In this document: positions 1-8,103 of the stretch, in pieces | Layout of the letters: each line of letters begins with the position of its first letter | How positions within the stretch are numbered: position 1 is the stretch's first letter | Source: Pinguiococcus pyrenoidosus | Taxonomy: Eukaryota; Sar; Pinguiophyceae; Pinguiochrysidales; Pinguiochrysidaceae | NCBI GenBank assembly: GCA_019677205.1 | Contig: JAAMXY010002842.1 | Span: forward strand, 1 to 13,766 | Direction of reading: 5' to 3' | Length of the DNA: 13,766 bases | Made by a program: the position numbers and the translations under genes | Notes under the pieces: generated by a model | The model's database searches: none | What the model was told of the DNA's origin: nothing | The model's input: the letters and a program-made list of their open reading frames with translations, nothing else

Positions 1-274
1 GCGCGAGGAAGTCACGCTCTCTGCGCCCCCCTCGGACGCGCCGACGCCCTTCGAGCTCTGCGTCGAGGGCATCACCAACGCCGACGAGACTGTCTGCTGC
101 GACGGCGGCTGCGGCGTGTGCGGCGGCTGCGACTGCGACCTCAACCCGGGAGGCGCTGCGCTCTGCTGCCCCGGCGTCATCGCTGCCACGGAGTTCGTGT
201 GCATGATGGCGTCTGACGTCGCTTGCCTGCTCGGCGACTACATCCCGGTGGAGGAGACCGAGTGCGTCGTCTAA
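1..274 (+). CDS. C-terminal end of a cysteine-rich, probably secreted protein (5' partial)
   Basis: The reading frame is open from base 2 to the TAA at 272-274, giving the last 90 residues of a protein that begins before the window. The peptide is dense in cysteine: a CC pair, then the spaced pattern C-x2-C-x2-C-x-C within GCGVCGGCDCD, then a PGG turn followed by another CC and two single cysteines. This spacing (VCC, CGxCGG, PGG, CC) resembles a small disulphide-type module that I recall from many secreted or wall-associated proteins of algae and other stramenopile or haptophyte protists. No catalytic motif is visible. An extracellular role with disulphide bonds is inference; the signal peptide, if any, lies outside the window. 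The family is not named because I cannot identify it with certainty. Confidence 0.7.
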   Translation, partial: REEVTLSAPPSDAPTPFELCVEGITNADETVCCDGGCGVCGGCDCDLNPGGAALCCPGVIAATEFVCMMASDVACLLGDYIPVEETECVV

Positions 275-1459
275 ATGGAACGCTTGCCAACCTGATCCCA
301 ATCCCGTCCGATTGTTCGTTGTCAACGTCTCATCTCAAACGATGGCGTGCCACCTTACTTAAAATAGTGGAGTGATATGTCTTTGTATACACTATGTTCG
401 CAGAGAGTAGGTACATTCTGGACCGCGTGAGATGGCAGCATGTCGAAAAAGCTCGCCAAGCGTCAACCCTCTGAAAGACAAGGCGACCTCCTTCTGCTTG
501 CAGTTCTTAGGTCTCTCCCGCAGCTCTAGCATCCTCGATCCGAAAGCACCATGCTCCTTGGTTCCTGCAAGACCCACTGAGACCGTACCAACACGGCAAT
601 CGTGAAATCCTGAAGGCAGCCGGGTGGCAGAGCTCGCGATGCACCTCCTGAACCCACAACGAGCCGCTGGGCTTCCAACACCCCAAGCATACGATCGATC
701 CTCACCCCCTCAAGCCGAAAGGCTGTGTCGTCGTCTCGCTCCGCAGCATCTCAAGCGATCGGCGGGTGGCCGGGGCACGCATCGATTTCCGTCGCGAAGT
801 GCTCGCACAGCGAATTGAACCTCAAGGAGGCAAAGCAGCATGCAGCGTGTCTCTGGCTTGCACTCGTCTGTTCCGAACTCTTGCCCTCGCTCAATCCAGT
901 GCGCCCGGTGCGTCCGAGATGGATAGAGTCCTTTGCAGGGATGCTGTCTCCGGAAGCCTCGGGTCGCTGGAGACGAGCAACCCAGACAAACCATTGCCGA
1001 ACTTGGGTGGATTGGTAGTCTACAGCCGCCATTGCTTGCACCTCACGTCCCAGACACACTCTCCATGATCATTATTCCGTATGCCCAGCATGGAGTGATC
1101 ACCATCTGCCTTCGTGGGTGGCGTGGCGCGCCGCAGCACAGCTCCCAAGTCATAGAAATCCATCATCATTCACTGTAAATTCTGTGAATTATTGGGGAGA
1201 GGAAGTATGGATACTACAGTATAATACTATACTCGAAATTCTATGAATCTTGATCGGCCGACATACTCTGTTTGCTGAATTTTTGAGTTTCTGATCCCAT
1301 TCGGGCCGACACTCGATTCCGTCCGTCCTCGCCCCACATCGAGATCGTGTGAAAAGACCAGAAGACCAGAAGATCCGAGGAGCCCTCTGCGCGTCGTGCG
1401 CGGCCTTTCTGTGGCTGTTGTAGCCCGCGGACTGACGCCTCCCTTTAGACATAAGTACC
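275..1459. other. Intergenic region, no supported gene
   Basis: This stretch holds the 3' flank of the cysteine-rich gene and the 5' flank of the COMM-domain gene. Several short overlapping open frames occur on both strands between about 620 and 1060. None shows a recognisable domain, and no convincing splice-linked series of exons was found. No tRNA-like or rRNA-like segment was seen. Base composition falls towards AT near 1160-1250. The 5' leader or a missed first exon of the COMM-domain gene could lie at the right-hand end: a pyrimidine-rich CTTTAG stands at 1443-1448, just before the chosen start. Confidence 0.5.
1178..1250. repeat. Cluster of short AT-rich inverted repeats
   Basis: AATTC-TGT-GAATT at 1178-1190 is a perfect 5-bp inverted repeat. 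A related element, AAATTC-TAT-GAATCT, follows at 1236-1250. Between them AGTAT-A-ATACT at 1219-1229 is another perfect short palindrome. The patch is AT-rich against GC-rich surroundings and sits 210-280 bp upstream of the COMM-domain start codon. It may be a promoter element, but position and composition are the only support. Confidence 0.4.
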
Positions 1460-1777
1460 ATGGCGTCTCTGGAAGGCTCGGAGAGCGAGTTCCAGAGCCT
1501 TGAAGACTTTGACTGGAGCGTAAAGGTATGAGATCCCAAAGCAGTCTCTAGGAACTCCCGCGTAGCCTAGCTCTGATTCGCATCTTTCGCTTTCACGTAG
1601 CTCGTGCTGGCGTCCAGCTCGCTGTCATCGATGCAGAAGCCCTTGCTGCAGCTCCAGATGACGACCGCGGGGCCTGAGGGACTTCAAGACTCCATCATCG
1701 AGCTCGATTCCGAAGAGCTGGATGCGCTGCTACAGACTTGCGAGCAAATACGAGGGTCCACAAGAGAGATGCCGTGA
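1460..1777 (+). CDS. COMM-domain protein (COMMD6/COMMD8-like), two exons
   Basis: Model: exon 1 1460-1525, intron 1526-1600 (75 nt, GTATGA...CACGTAG), exon 2 1601-1777, giving 80 residues. The product is almost entirely a COMM domain: the opening EDFDW motif, a VLASSSL stretch, a PLLQLQM strand, an acidic IELDSEELDALL segment and a closing helix. COMM-domain proteins form the hetero-decameric ring of the Commander complex, which works with CCC and Retriever in endosomal recycling and in NF-kB and cullin regulation; that is family knowledge. The length is close to human COMMD6, which is little more than the COMM domain, while the sequence reminds me of COMMD8, so the subtype is left open. The start has a good context (ACCATGG). 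An upstream exon carrying an N-terminal helical domain cannot be excluded. The gene converges on the CEP89 homologue, with 165 bp between their stop codons. Confidence 0.8.
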
Positions 1778-1805
1778 TGTGGCGGCTGGAGATGCCATGC
1801 AAGTT

Positions 1806-1866
1806 GGGAAAGAAATGAGAAGAAGAAACAAGAAGGAGGAAGAGAAGAAGACGAAGCAGAAAGAAG
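1806..1866. repeat. Polypurine tract between convergent genes
   Basis: About 60 bases of the + strand are nearly all A and G, made of GAA, AGA and AGG words with only a few interruptions. The tract fills much of the 165-bp gap between the COMM-domain stop (1777) and the CEP89 stop (1943), so it would be purine-rich in one 3' UTR and pyrimidine-rich in the other. Any role in transcript ending is inference. Confidence 0.5.
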
Positions 1867-1942
1867 CGCATTCTCGGCGGTGCCTCGACCCCGTGGACCC
1901 AAGTTATGCCTGCATCCTCGCTTGGGATCCCGCTCACTCGTC

Positions 1943-4822
1943 CTACGCCTCAGCACCGATAAGCATGCGCTGGTGGCGGCCAGAGGCCTCACGCTCCAGT
2001 CGGTGAAGCTCTGTCCGCAGCTTGGACATTTCCGCCTTTAGGCGGCCTTCTCCTACGTCGACGTGCATGTGAACGTCTTCCACAATTGGTCGGCATCTGA
2101 CATCGTCAAGCTCACCTTTCGCAAGCTTCTGCTGCTCTGCAAGACTCTCCCCCAGCTGAGAGCTTAGCTGGGCCGTGCGGCGCTCAGCGTCATCAAGGTC
2201 GGCCTTGAGGGCATCGGCACCAGATAAGTAGCCACCGCGGGAGTTCAACCCTCACGTCAACGCGTCCAGATGCGCCGCGTACCTCCATCGCCTCCGCGTC
2301 TGCCCGGACGGACCGGAGCTCGCTCTCCAGCTGATCGCGAAGAGCCGTCTCCGACGACAGCTGTGGCAAGGAGAGCGCAAAGCACGTCAACAAGCACAAC
2401 TTCCGCGGTCCATCGGCTTCTGGCGCTCTTACTCTCTGTGCGAGCTCCTCGTTCCGCGCGCCGAGCCTGCGAGCGATCTCCGTTTCCTCGTCCAGCCGCC
2501 GCTGCATTCGATGGATCTGATGGCGCAGCGTCATGCTTGATCACGGCGTCACACCGGCAACCACCTCTCACCTGCTGCTCCTTCTCAACGACGGCTTTGT
2601 CCAGCTCCCGACGGTGATTCTCAAGCACCCGCGTCTCTTTCTCCTCGAGGGATTGCAACTTCGCTCCAAGGCGCTGCAACTTCAGCTTCAGGTCCTCCAC
2701 CTCGTTCTCGCGCCGCAAGGAGATCTCTTCAGCAGTGCTCTCAAGTCGGCTCTGCATCTCCCTCAGCTTCAGTTGGTACAGCTTCGACTCCTGCTGGCTC
2801 TTCTCCTGCGCGGTGCTCATCTCACGGAACTGCTCGCGAAGCCTCTCGACCTCCCGCGATCGCACGTCTCGTTCCCTTTGTAGTACTTCGCGGACGCCTC
2901 GATGCTTATCCTCAAGCTCCTGGCGATCTGAGCGCAGCTGCAGTACTTCACGCTGGCGGTCGCCGAGACTATCCTCTGCAGCATCTGCACGGGCCTCCGT
3001 GTGGATCAGCTTCTGCTCCAACTGCGTTGTCCGAGCCTCGAACTCGTTCCTGAGAAAGAAGGACGTTCTGCTAAGCGACAGTGGCCGTCTACGAGGTGCC
3101 ACGACCTTCGTGAACCAAGCTCTCACTTGTACTTCTCCCATTCGCTGGCAAGATCAGCGTACTTCCGCTCGGCAGTGCGTTGCGCCTCTTTCGCAAGTTC
3201 GCAGGACGTCTTTGCGGTTGCGCAGTCTTCCAGGAGAGACTTGTACTCTTCCTCCCGGTCGGCCAGAAGCTTGGCCGTGCTGGCGCGCACTTTGCTCACT
3301 TCCGTCTGAAGCTCGTGGTTGTACTCCTCAAGCTGCAGTCGCCGGCGATCCGCTTGCCTTGCCAGTTCTCGCCGCGCCTGCTGCTCGAGGGCCTGCGCTC
3401 TGTCGCGCTCGAGGAGCGCGTCCTCGACCTGTGAGGCAGGTTTCTTTAGCGCACCCGTTGCGCATCGGGAGCGAGGAAGGGAGACAGGAGGGGAGAAAGG
3501 AAGGGATGGTTGTGCCCACCTTGCTGTTCGCCTCCTTCCGAAGCTGCAGTATCTCGCTCTCCTTGGCCGTGAAGTCTTCCACTTGCCTTTCCAGGTTGGT
3601 GATCACTTGGAGCATGCCTTCGGCGTCTGCGCGAACGCTATCAAGCTCCCTTTTCGCGTCCCGGTAGGTTTTGGAGATGCCTTCAAAGTCTTCGCTCTTC
3701 GACGAAAGCTTGATCTGCAGCTCGTGGATGCGCTCCGCGCTGGTGCGCACTTTGGACGTCAGGGCCTCCCGTTCGCTGTCCAAGACTCGGGACTTTTCCA
3801 CGAGGGCGGACTTGTACTCGTTGACTTGCGACACCAACTGCTTGTTCTGGCGCTGAGCTTCGTTGAGCGCCTTTTTCAAGGACGCAGTGGAGCTCTCCAG
3901 CTGCGCGACCCGCTGGGTCTTCGAGAGAATCTCCTCCTCGCAGATCTCGCGCGCAGCGTCGAGGTCCTTGATCCGCTCCTCGCCCACTTTGACGGCCTCG
4001 CCGGCTTCTTTCACGACGTTCGTGAGGGACGCCATCTCCGCGTTGCGCTCATCCCTGTACGTCTGCTCGGTAGAGAAATCGCTGAGCGCCGGTTTCACGA
4101 GATACCTCTACAGAGGCAAAGCACAGAAGGAAAGAAGAGCAAGCAACGAGGGCAAAACATCCTCACAGCTATCCCGCTTTCCCGCCTACCTGCATTCGCT
4201 TCACTTCATCTTTCAGCACGCTATTCTGCTGCAGGAGCACCCCATTCTCGGCCAGGAGGGTGTCGATGCGCTCCTGGAACTCTGCCGTGATGTCTGCAGG
4301 CCCGAAGGCCCCGAAGCCCTTGCTGGCCATGTCCTCCAGGTAGCCTTCATTCTGCTTGCGGAGCAGCTCATTCTCGGCGAGGATCTCGTCCATGTGCGCC
4401 TGGACGGCCTTGTACTCGGTGTCCTTGCGCGCGGCAGAGGCTGTGAGCTCCCGGATCCGCGCGTCGTACGCTTTCAGAAGGGGAGACACCAAGCCGGGCT
4501 CGGTCAGCCAGGGCGGTGCGTCCAGTGGAAATCCGCGGTCGCCGGCCTCGTCGGGTCCCGGGTCTTCTCCATATCGAGCTTGGTACCTCGAGAGCTCCTG
4601 GTTGGCCCTCCACAGCTGCTCTTCAAGCGCGGCGTGCTTCTCCTGCAAGAGACGCACTTCTTCCGGAAGAGCCGGAGGCCGCAGAACCGGTGGCGGTGCA
4701 GGAGACTGCGGATCCAGAATGTCGCCTCTCTGGGGAATCTCCTGAGCTGACAGCTGCGGCCGCAGCGAGAAGCCTTCTCCGGAGCGCTCTCGCTGCTGCT
4801 GTGGCCCCAGTGGCTCCTGCAT
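1943..4822 (-). CDS. CEP89: CEP89 (CCDC123) homologue, coiled-coil centriolar appendage protein, eight exons
   Basis: Exons on the - strand: 4822-4190, 4107-3520, 3428-3127, 3049-2572, 2516-2433, 2360-2283, 2203-2116 and 2052-1943. All introns are GT-AG (82, 91, 77, 55, 72, 79 and 63 nt), with phases agreeing at every joint. The product is 786 residues, close to human CEP89 as I remember it (783). The diagnostic part is residues 77-122: LSRYQ, then PPWL at 103-106, then SPLLKAY plus an arginine at 113-122, matching the order and spacing of the conserved CEP89 segment. Residues 1-50 are proline- and glutamine-rich; nearly all of the rest is heptad-like coiled coil rich in E, K, R, L and Q. CEP89 sits at the distal appendages (transition fibres) of the mother centriole and helps dock the basal body for cilium formation, so a flagellate organism is implied. 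The ATG at 4822 is the first in frame after a stop at 4930-4928. The last three exon borders are the least certain. Confidence 0.85.
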
Positions 4823-5416
4823 CTCCGAAGCCAAGATCCAGACTGTTTTGCGCACTTCGGTCCGAGCACAGCTCACTCCCAAATGAACATCGAAAGTCCA
4901 AAGCTCACAGCTTCTTAAGTCCTGCGACTACCACATGGTGTGGCGAGAGTACGGCCACCGCATTCCTCGCCTGAACTCCACGGTGCGGATAAAAAGCGCG
5001 GGAAAACATGGAAACCAAAAAAAAAAAAAAAGCCAACGACTCATGTCGTTTTGAAGATTCCGTAATATTGACTTAGCGTAAAGTGTTTACTATGATTTGA
5101 TGCAATGGATGCGACGAAATGGGTTTGTTGCATGCGGGCGCATCAAGGCTCCGCTTCCGGAGCGCTCCGAATCCGTTTCCGAGCCTCTTCGCAGTCCCGC
5201 GAGCGACAGAAACGAAGAACGCCGCAACGCTCAGGGGAGTCCCCTCAGAGCGCCTTTGGTCCCCCACCTGACCCCCCCGGCCACCGCTCTCGAACGCACA
5301 CCGCATTCTCTTGCGAAGGGAGTGGTGGTGCTGCACGGTAAAGCAAGACCTGGCGCTTCAAGTCGGTTGGTAATTGGTGGGGCGCGGCACGGAGCGGAGT
5401 TTCCAGACAGTTCGCC
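4823..5416. promoter_or_regulatory. Head-to-head intergenic region, probable bidirectional promoter
   Basis: The start codons of the CEP89 homologue (-) and presenilin (+) are 594 bp apart, so both promoters and both 5' leaders must fit here unless upstream exons were missed. Visible elements are GATAAAAAG at 4988-4996 (a possible TATA-like box), an A15 run at 5017-5031, and the palindrome GTAAA-GTG-TTTAC at 5078-5090, all in an AT-richer core at about 4985-5105. Towards presenilin the sequence becomes GC-rich, and the small open frames there show no protein similarity that I recognise. Promoter function is inferred from gene arrangement only. Confidence 0.5.
5017..5031 (+). repeat. A15 homopolymer run
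   Basis: Fifteen consecutive adenines lie in the divergent intergenic region. No flanking target-site duplication or gene-like sequence precedes the run, so it is annotated as a simple repeat, possibly a nucleosome-excluding poly(dA:dT) promoter element. Confidence 0.85.
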
Positions 5417-7581
5417 ATGCAAGACGCGATGAAAGGGCCCGTCGAGGCCCCTCGGCGCCTCCCGTGCGTGACCGAGGAGTCTCCTCTTCTCGCTGACCTG
5501 GTCCCCAGCGAGGCGAACCGGCGGCGCGACGCGGTGGCGACTGACGCGGCTGGGGAGCCGGTGGAGCGGCTGCCCCTCGGCTTCTTTCTCTTCCAGTGCT
5601 CGACCTTTTGGGAGACTGTCAAGCCCGTGGCGCTGACCATGCTCATCACATGCCTCAGCGTGATCTATGTGACCACGGAAGACCAGCGGAGAGCCGCCAG
5701 GCGAGGTGGGTCGCTGCGGAAAAGGCCGCCACATGCGTGCCTGGAATGCGGGTTTCACCTCGTTGCATCTCACCTCAGGCACCAACAGCTATGTTGTTTT
5801 CAGCAACGATGACGACGAGACGTCGACCGCTGATGATGACGAGAACTCGAGCGACTCGAACGACGATGCTGAGCGCCTCGGCGAAGGCGTCATCAATGCG
5901 CTGGTCATCATCGCGTTCCTTTGCGTCGTGACCTTCGCGGTCGTTCTCCTGTACAAGTACAACTGCTTGAAGTGCCTGTGGGGCTACATGATGTTCTCCG
6001 TGCTGGTGCTCTTCGGGCAGATGGGCGGACTGTACTTCTGGACGGCCATCGAGCGCTACGACCTCGTCCTCGATCTGCCAACGTTCTTCTTCAGCCTGTA
6101 CAACTTCAGCGTCGTGGGAGTCATCTCCATCTTCTACCAGAAGGGCACGCCTCGGTACATGGCTCAGCTGTATCTGGTTGCGCTTTCTGCGATCTTTGCG
6201 TGGAACCTGTCGCAGTTCGAGGACTGGGTACGCTTTGCGGAGCGGCGCGTGTCACTCCGCTAGCTTCGGGTGGCTCCTAACGGTTTCTCGCTGCAGACGG
6301 CGTGGTGCCTTCTTGTTGCTCTAGCCCTGTACGACCTCTGCGCTGTGCTCTCGCCCTGCGGCCCCCTGCGTGCTCTTGTGGGTCTCATGGAAGAGAGGGG
6401 AGCGCCCATGCCCGGCCTCCTCTACGAGACAAGTGTAAGTGGTGCTCGCATACGCCCGGGAGCCCGGCATGCAGCTCCTCACAGCTTGAACGCAGGTTGC
6501 GCCACCCGCAGAACTTTCGCCTCCGGTCCGCCCAGCACTTGCCGACCCAGACGCGGCTCCGCTGGTAGCTACGGCGGCGACGGCGGCGGCGGCGGCGGCG
6601 ACGGCCACGCATGCAGGCGCGAGCCGGACCTCAGGAAGAGCTGCGCGATCGGAGCAAATGACCAGGCCCGGAACCGCTAGGACCAAAGGGGGTGCAGGGG
6701 GCACCTTCTCGCGGCCCCCGCCACCAGAGGCCCTACCTACCGAGCGCATCGAAGCGGCGCCGCGCAGGAGAAAAGCCGCAGAGGAGAAGGCTGGAGTGGT
6801 GGAGGACGCAACTCGTGACGTGGAAGCTCCCCGGTCCAAACCGCCTCGCGTGGAGGGCGTGGACGGCGTGGACGACGTGGAGGACGACGAGGAAGACGAG
6901 GAGGGGGTGCTGTCCCCGGTCCCGCGAGAGAGCATTGATGGTACGTGCTCCTGGGACGTGCTGGGTCCTGAGCCTTTTGCTGATGACGAGAGCTCATTCA
7001 GGGCCCGACGCCGCGGTCCGCGCGTCGCAGGAGCTACGACAACCGTCGCGACCTGCGTCTCAGTCGGAGGCTCAAGAACGCCGCCGGAACTTGAATCTTG
7101 GCTCCATTTTCCAGGATGAAGCGGGAGATGAGGAGGAAGAAGATGATCGCAGCAGCAGCGTGAAGCTCGGCATTGGAGACTTTGTCTTTTATTCCGTGCT
7201 GGTTGCCAAAGCCTCCGAGGCGGGGTTCGCCACGCTGGCTGCCTGCTTTCTCGTAGTGCTGGCTGGTCTTGGAGGTAGGTGCAGTAACTGCGCTAGCCCC
7301 TCCTCGGCAACGAGCGGAGGTGTCAGTTTGATTTTCCCGCTCTCCGCCCCATAGGAACGCTGCTGCTGTTGGCAATCTACCAGAAGGCGCTGCCAGCGCT
7401 GCCGCTCTCCATCGCGCTTGGTGCGTATGCTTGTCTTCTTCGAGGTTGCCTCCAATTCTGCCGCTCTTGGCACTGACAAATGTTACCCATGCCCTCGGTA
7501 GGTGTCTTCTTCTTCGCCATGACCACCATCGTCATCATCCCGTACATCGAGACGATTGCCAGCATTCCGGTGTACTCGTGA
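5417..7581 (+). CDS. PSEN: Presenilin, catalytic subunit of gamma-secretase, seven exons
   Basis: Exons: 5417-5705, 5779-6227, 6297-6434, 6496-6940, 7002-7274, 7355-7420 and 7502-7581. Introns are 73, 69, 61, 61, 80 and 81 nt, all GT-AG and phase-consistent. The product is 579 residues. Presenilin is an intramembrane aspartyl protease of the endoplasmic reticulum and endosomes that works with nicastrin, APH-1 and PEN-2. TM1 contains TVKPVALTM (about 68-76). The first catalytic aspartate is D259 in LYDLCAVL with downstream CGPLRALV (TM6). The second is D500 in KLGIGDFVFYSVLV (TM7). The PAL motif is P545-A546-L547 in KALPALPLSI. From the PAL region to the C terminus the length equals that of human PSEN1 (37 residues from ALPALP). 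The TM1-TM2 loop has a D/S/N-rich acidic run (about 107-126). The TM6-TM7 loop is greatly enlarged (about 285-493), with alanine, proline and acidic tracts. Active-site residues are intact, so the enzyme is probably functional. Exon 4 borders lie in poorly conserved sequence and rest on splice signals and frame. Confidence 0.93.
6571..6606 (+). repeat. GCG/ACG trinucleotide repeat encoding an alanine/threonine run
   Basis: A run of mostly GCG codons with a few ACG codons inside presenilin exon 4 encodes a run of alanines with scattered threonines in the TM6-TM7 loop. The simple-repeat make-up suggests that replication slippage contributed to growth of this loop. Confidence 0.8.
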
Positions 7582-8099
7582 TGCAAGGCGAAGGAGGGAA
7601 GGACGCGGAGCAGGCCCGGCTGCCGTGGTATGTCCGGCATCCCACGAAAGAGTGGCGGAGCGTTGACGTAGGAGGCGGCAGCAGCAATTTTGTCTTCATG
7701 CGAATGTCCAACACAAAAGCAGCACGAAAAACCCAAATACCATTCCACAACACCTTGTTCTCCGTCGTTTTCTTCTCCACCTGCTGGTCCGCTCTCTTGC
7801 TCTCCTTTCGCGCTCTGTCCTCTGCCTGATCCCACGAGTGCCAACCTGCCACCCTGCTGGTGACCCGGCGAAGCTGCCAAAGCAAAGCCGAAGCCAGTGC
7901 GCTTTGGCACACAGCTCCAACGTTTCGCTCCAGAACCGCGGTAGAGTCCCGGACCCATTCCCGGACTTGTCTCCTCTCGGGCCTCCAGAGTCCGCGAACA
8001 GATGTCTGCAAGTTGCACCAGCAGGCGCCCATGGCAGCACAACTGCTTGACTAAGGCGCTGTCTCGGCTATCAGGGACGAGGGCCTCTGACCGCGCAAC
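7582..8099. other. Spacer between presenilin and the MORN-protein gene
   Basis: This 518-bp stretch holds the presenilin 3' UTR and the promoter and 5' leader of the next gene. A pyrimidine-rich segment at about 7740-7830 could mark the transition to the downstream promoter. The open frames here on both strands are long because the sequence is GC-rich, and none shows a domain. The right-hand end carries two upstream ORFs, listed separately. Confidence 0.5.
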
Positions 8100-8103
8100 A
8101 TGA
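8002..8103 (+). promoter_or_regulatory. Two upstream ORFs in the leader of the MORN-protein gene
   Basis: An ATG at 8002 opens a 33-codon frame ending in TGA at 8101-8103, which overlaps the main start codon as ATGA. A second ATG at 8031 (context CCCATGG) opens a 7-codon frame ending at 8052-8054, in another frame. If the transcript begins upstream of 8002, these could lower or gate translation of the main ORF by leaky scanning or termination-reinitiation. The transcription start is unknown. Confidence 0.35.

Noticed and set aside
624-1068. Several overlapping 60-100 codon frames on both strands
   Set aside because: Mutually overlapping frames without any recognisable motif are expected in GC-rich non-coding DNA.
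1189-1539. A 116-codon - strand frame before and across COMM exon 1
   Set aside because: No domain is visible and it overlaps a supported exon on the other strand.
3319-4290. Long + strand frames, some leucine-rich, over the CEP89 region
   Set aside because: They mirror the coiled-coil codons of the - strand gene. The - strand exons have matched splice sites and family motifs, and the + strand frames do not.
4823-4882. Extending the CEP89 homologue 20 codons upstream to a TTG codon
   Set aside because: Non-ATG initiation at TTG is unlikely here. The ATG at 4822 is the first in frame after an upstream stop.
5017-5031. The A15 run as the tail of a retroposed gene
   Set aside because: No gene-like sequence precedes it and no flanking direct repeat was found.
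5105-5432. Open frames in the presenilin leader as a separate small gene
   Set aside because: No domain, no splice-linked continuation and overlapping frames in GC-rich sequence; at most they are uORFs.
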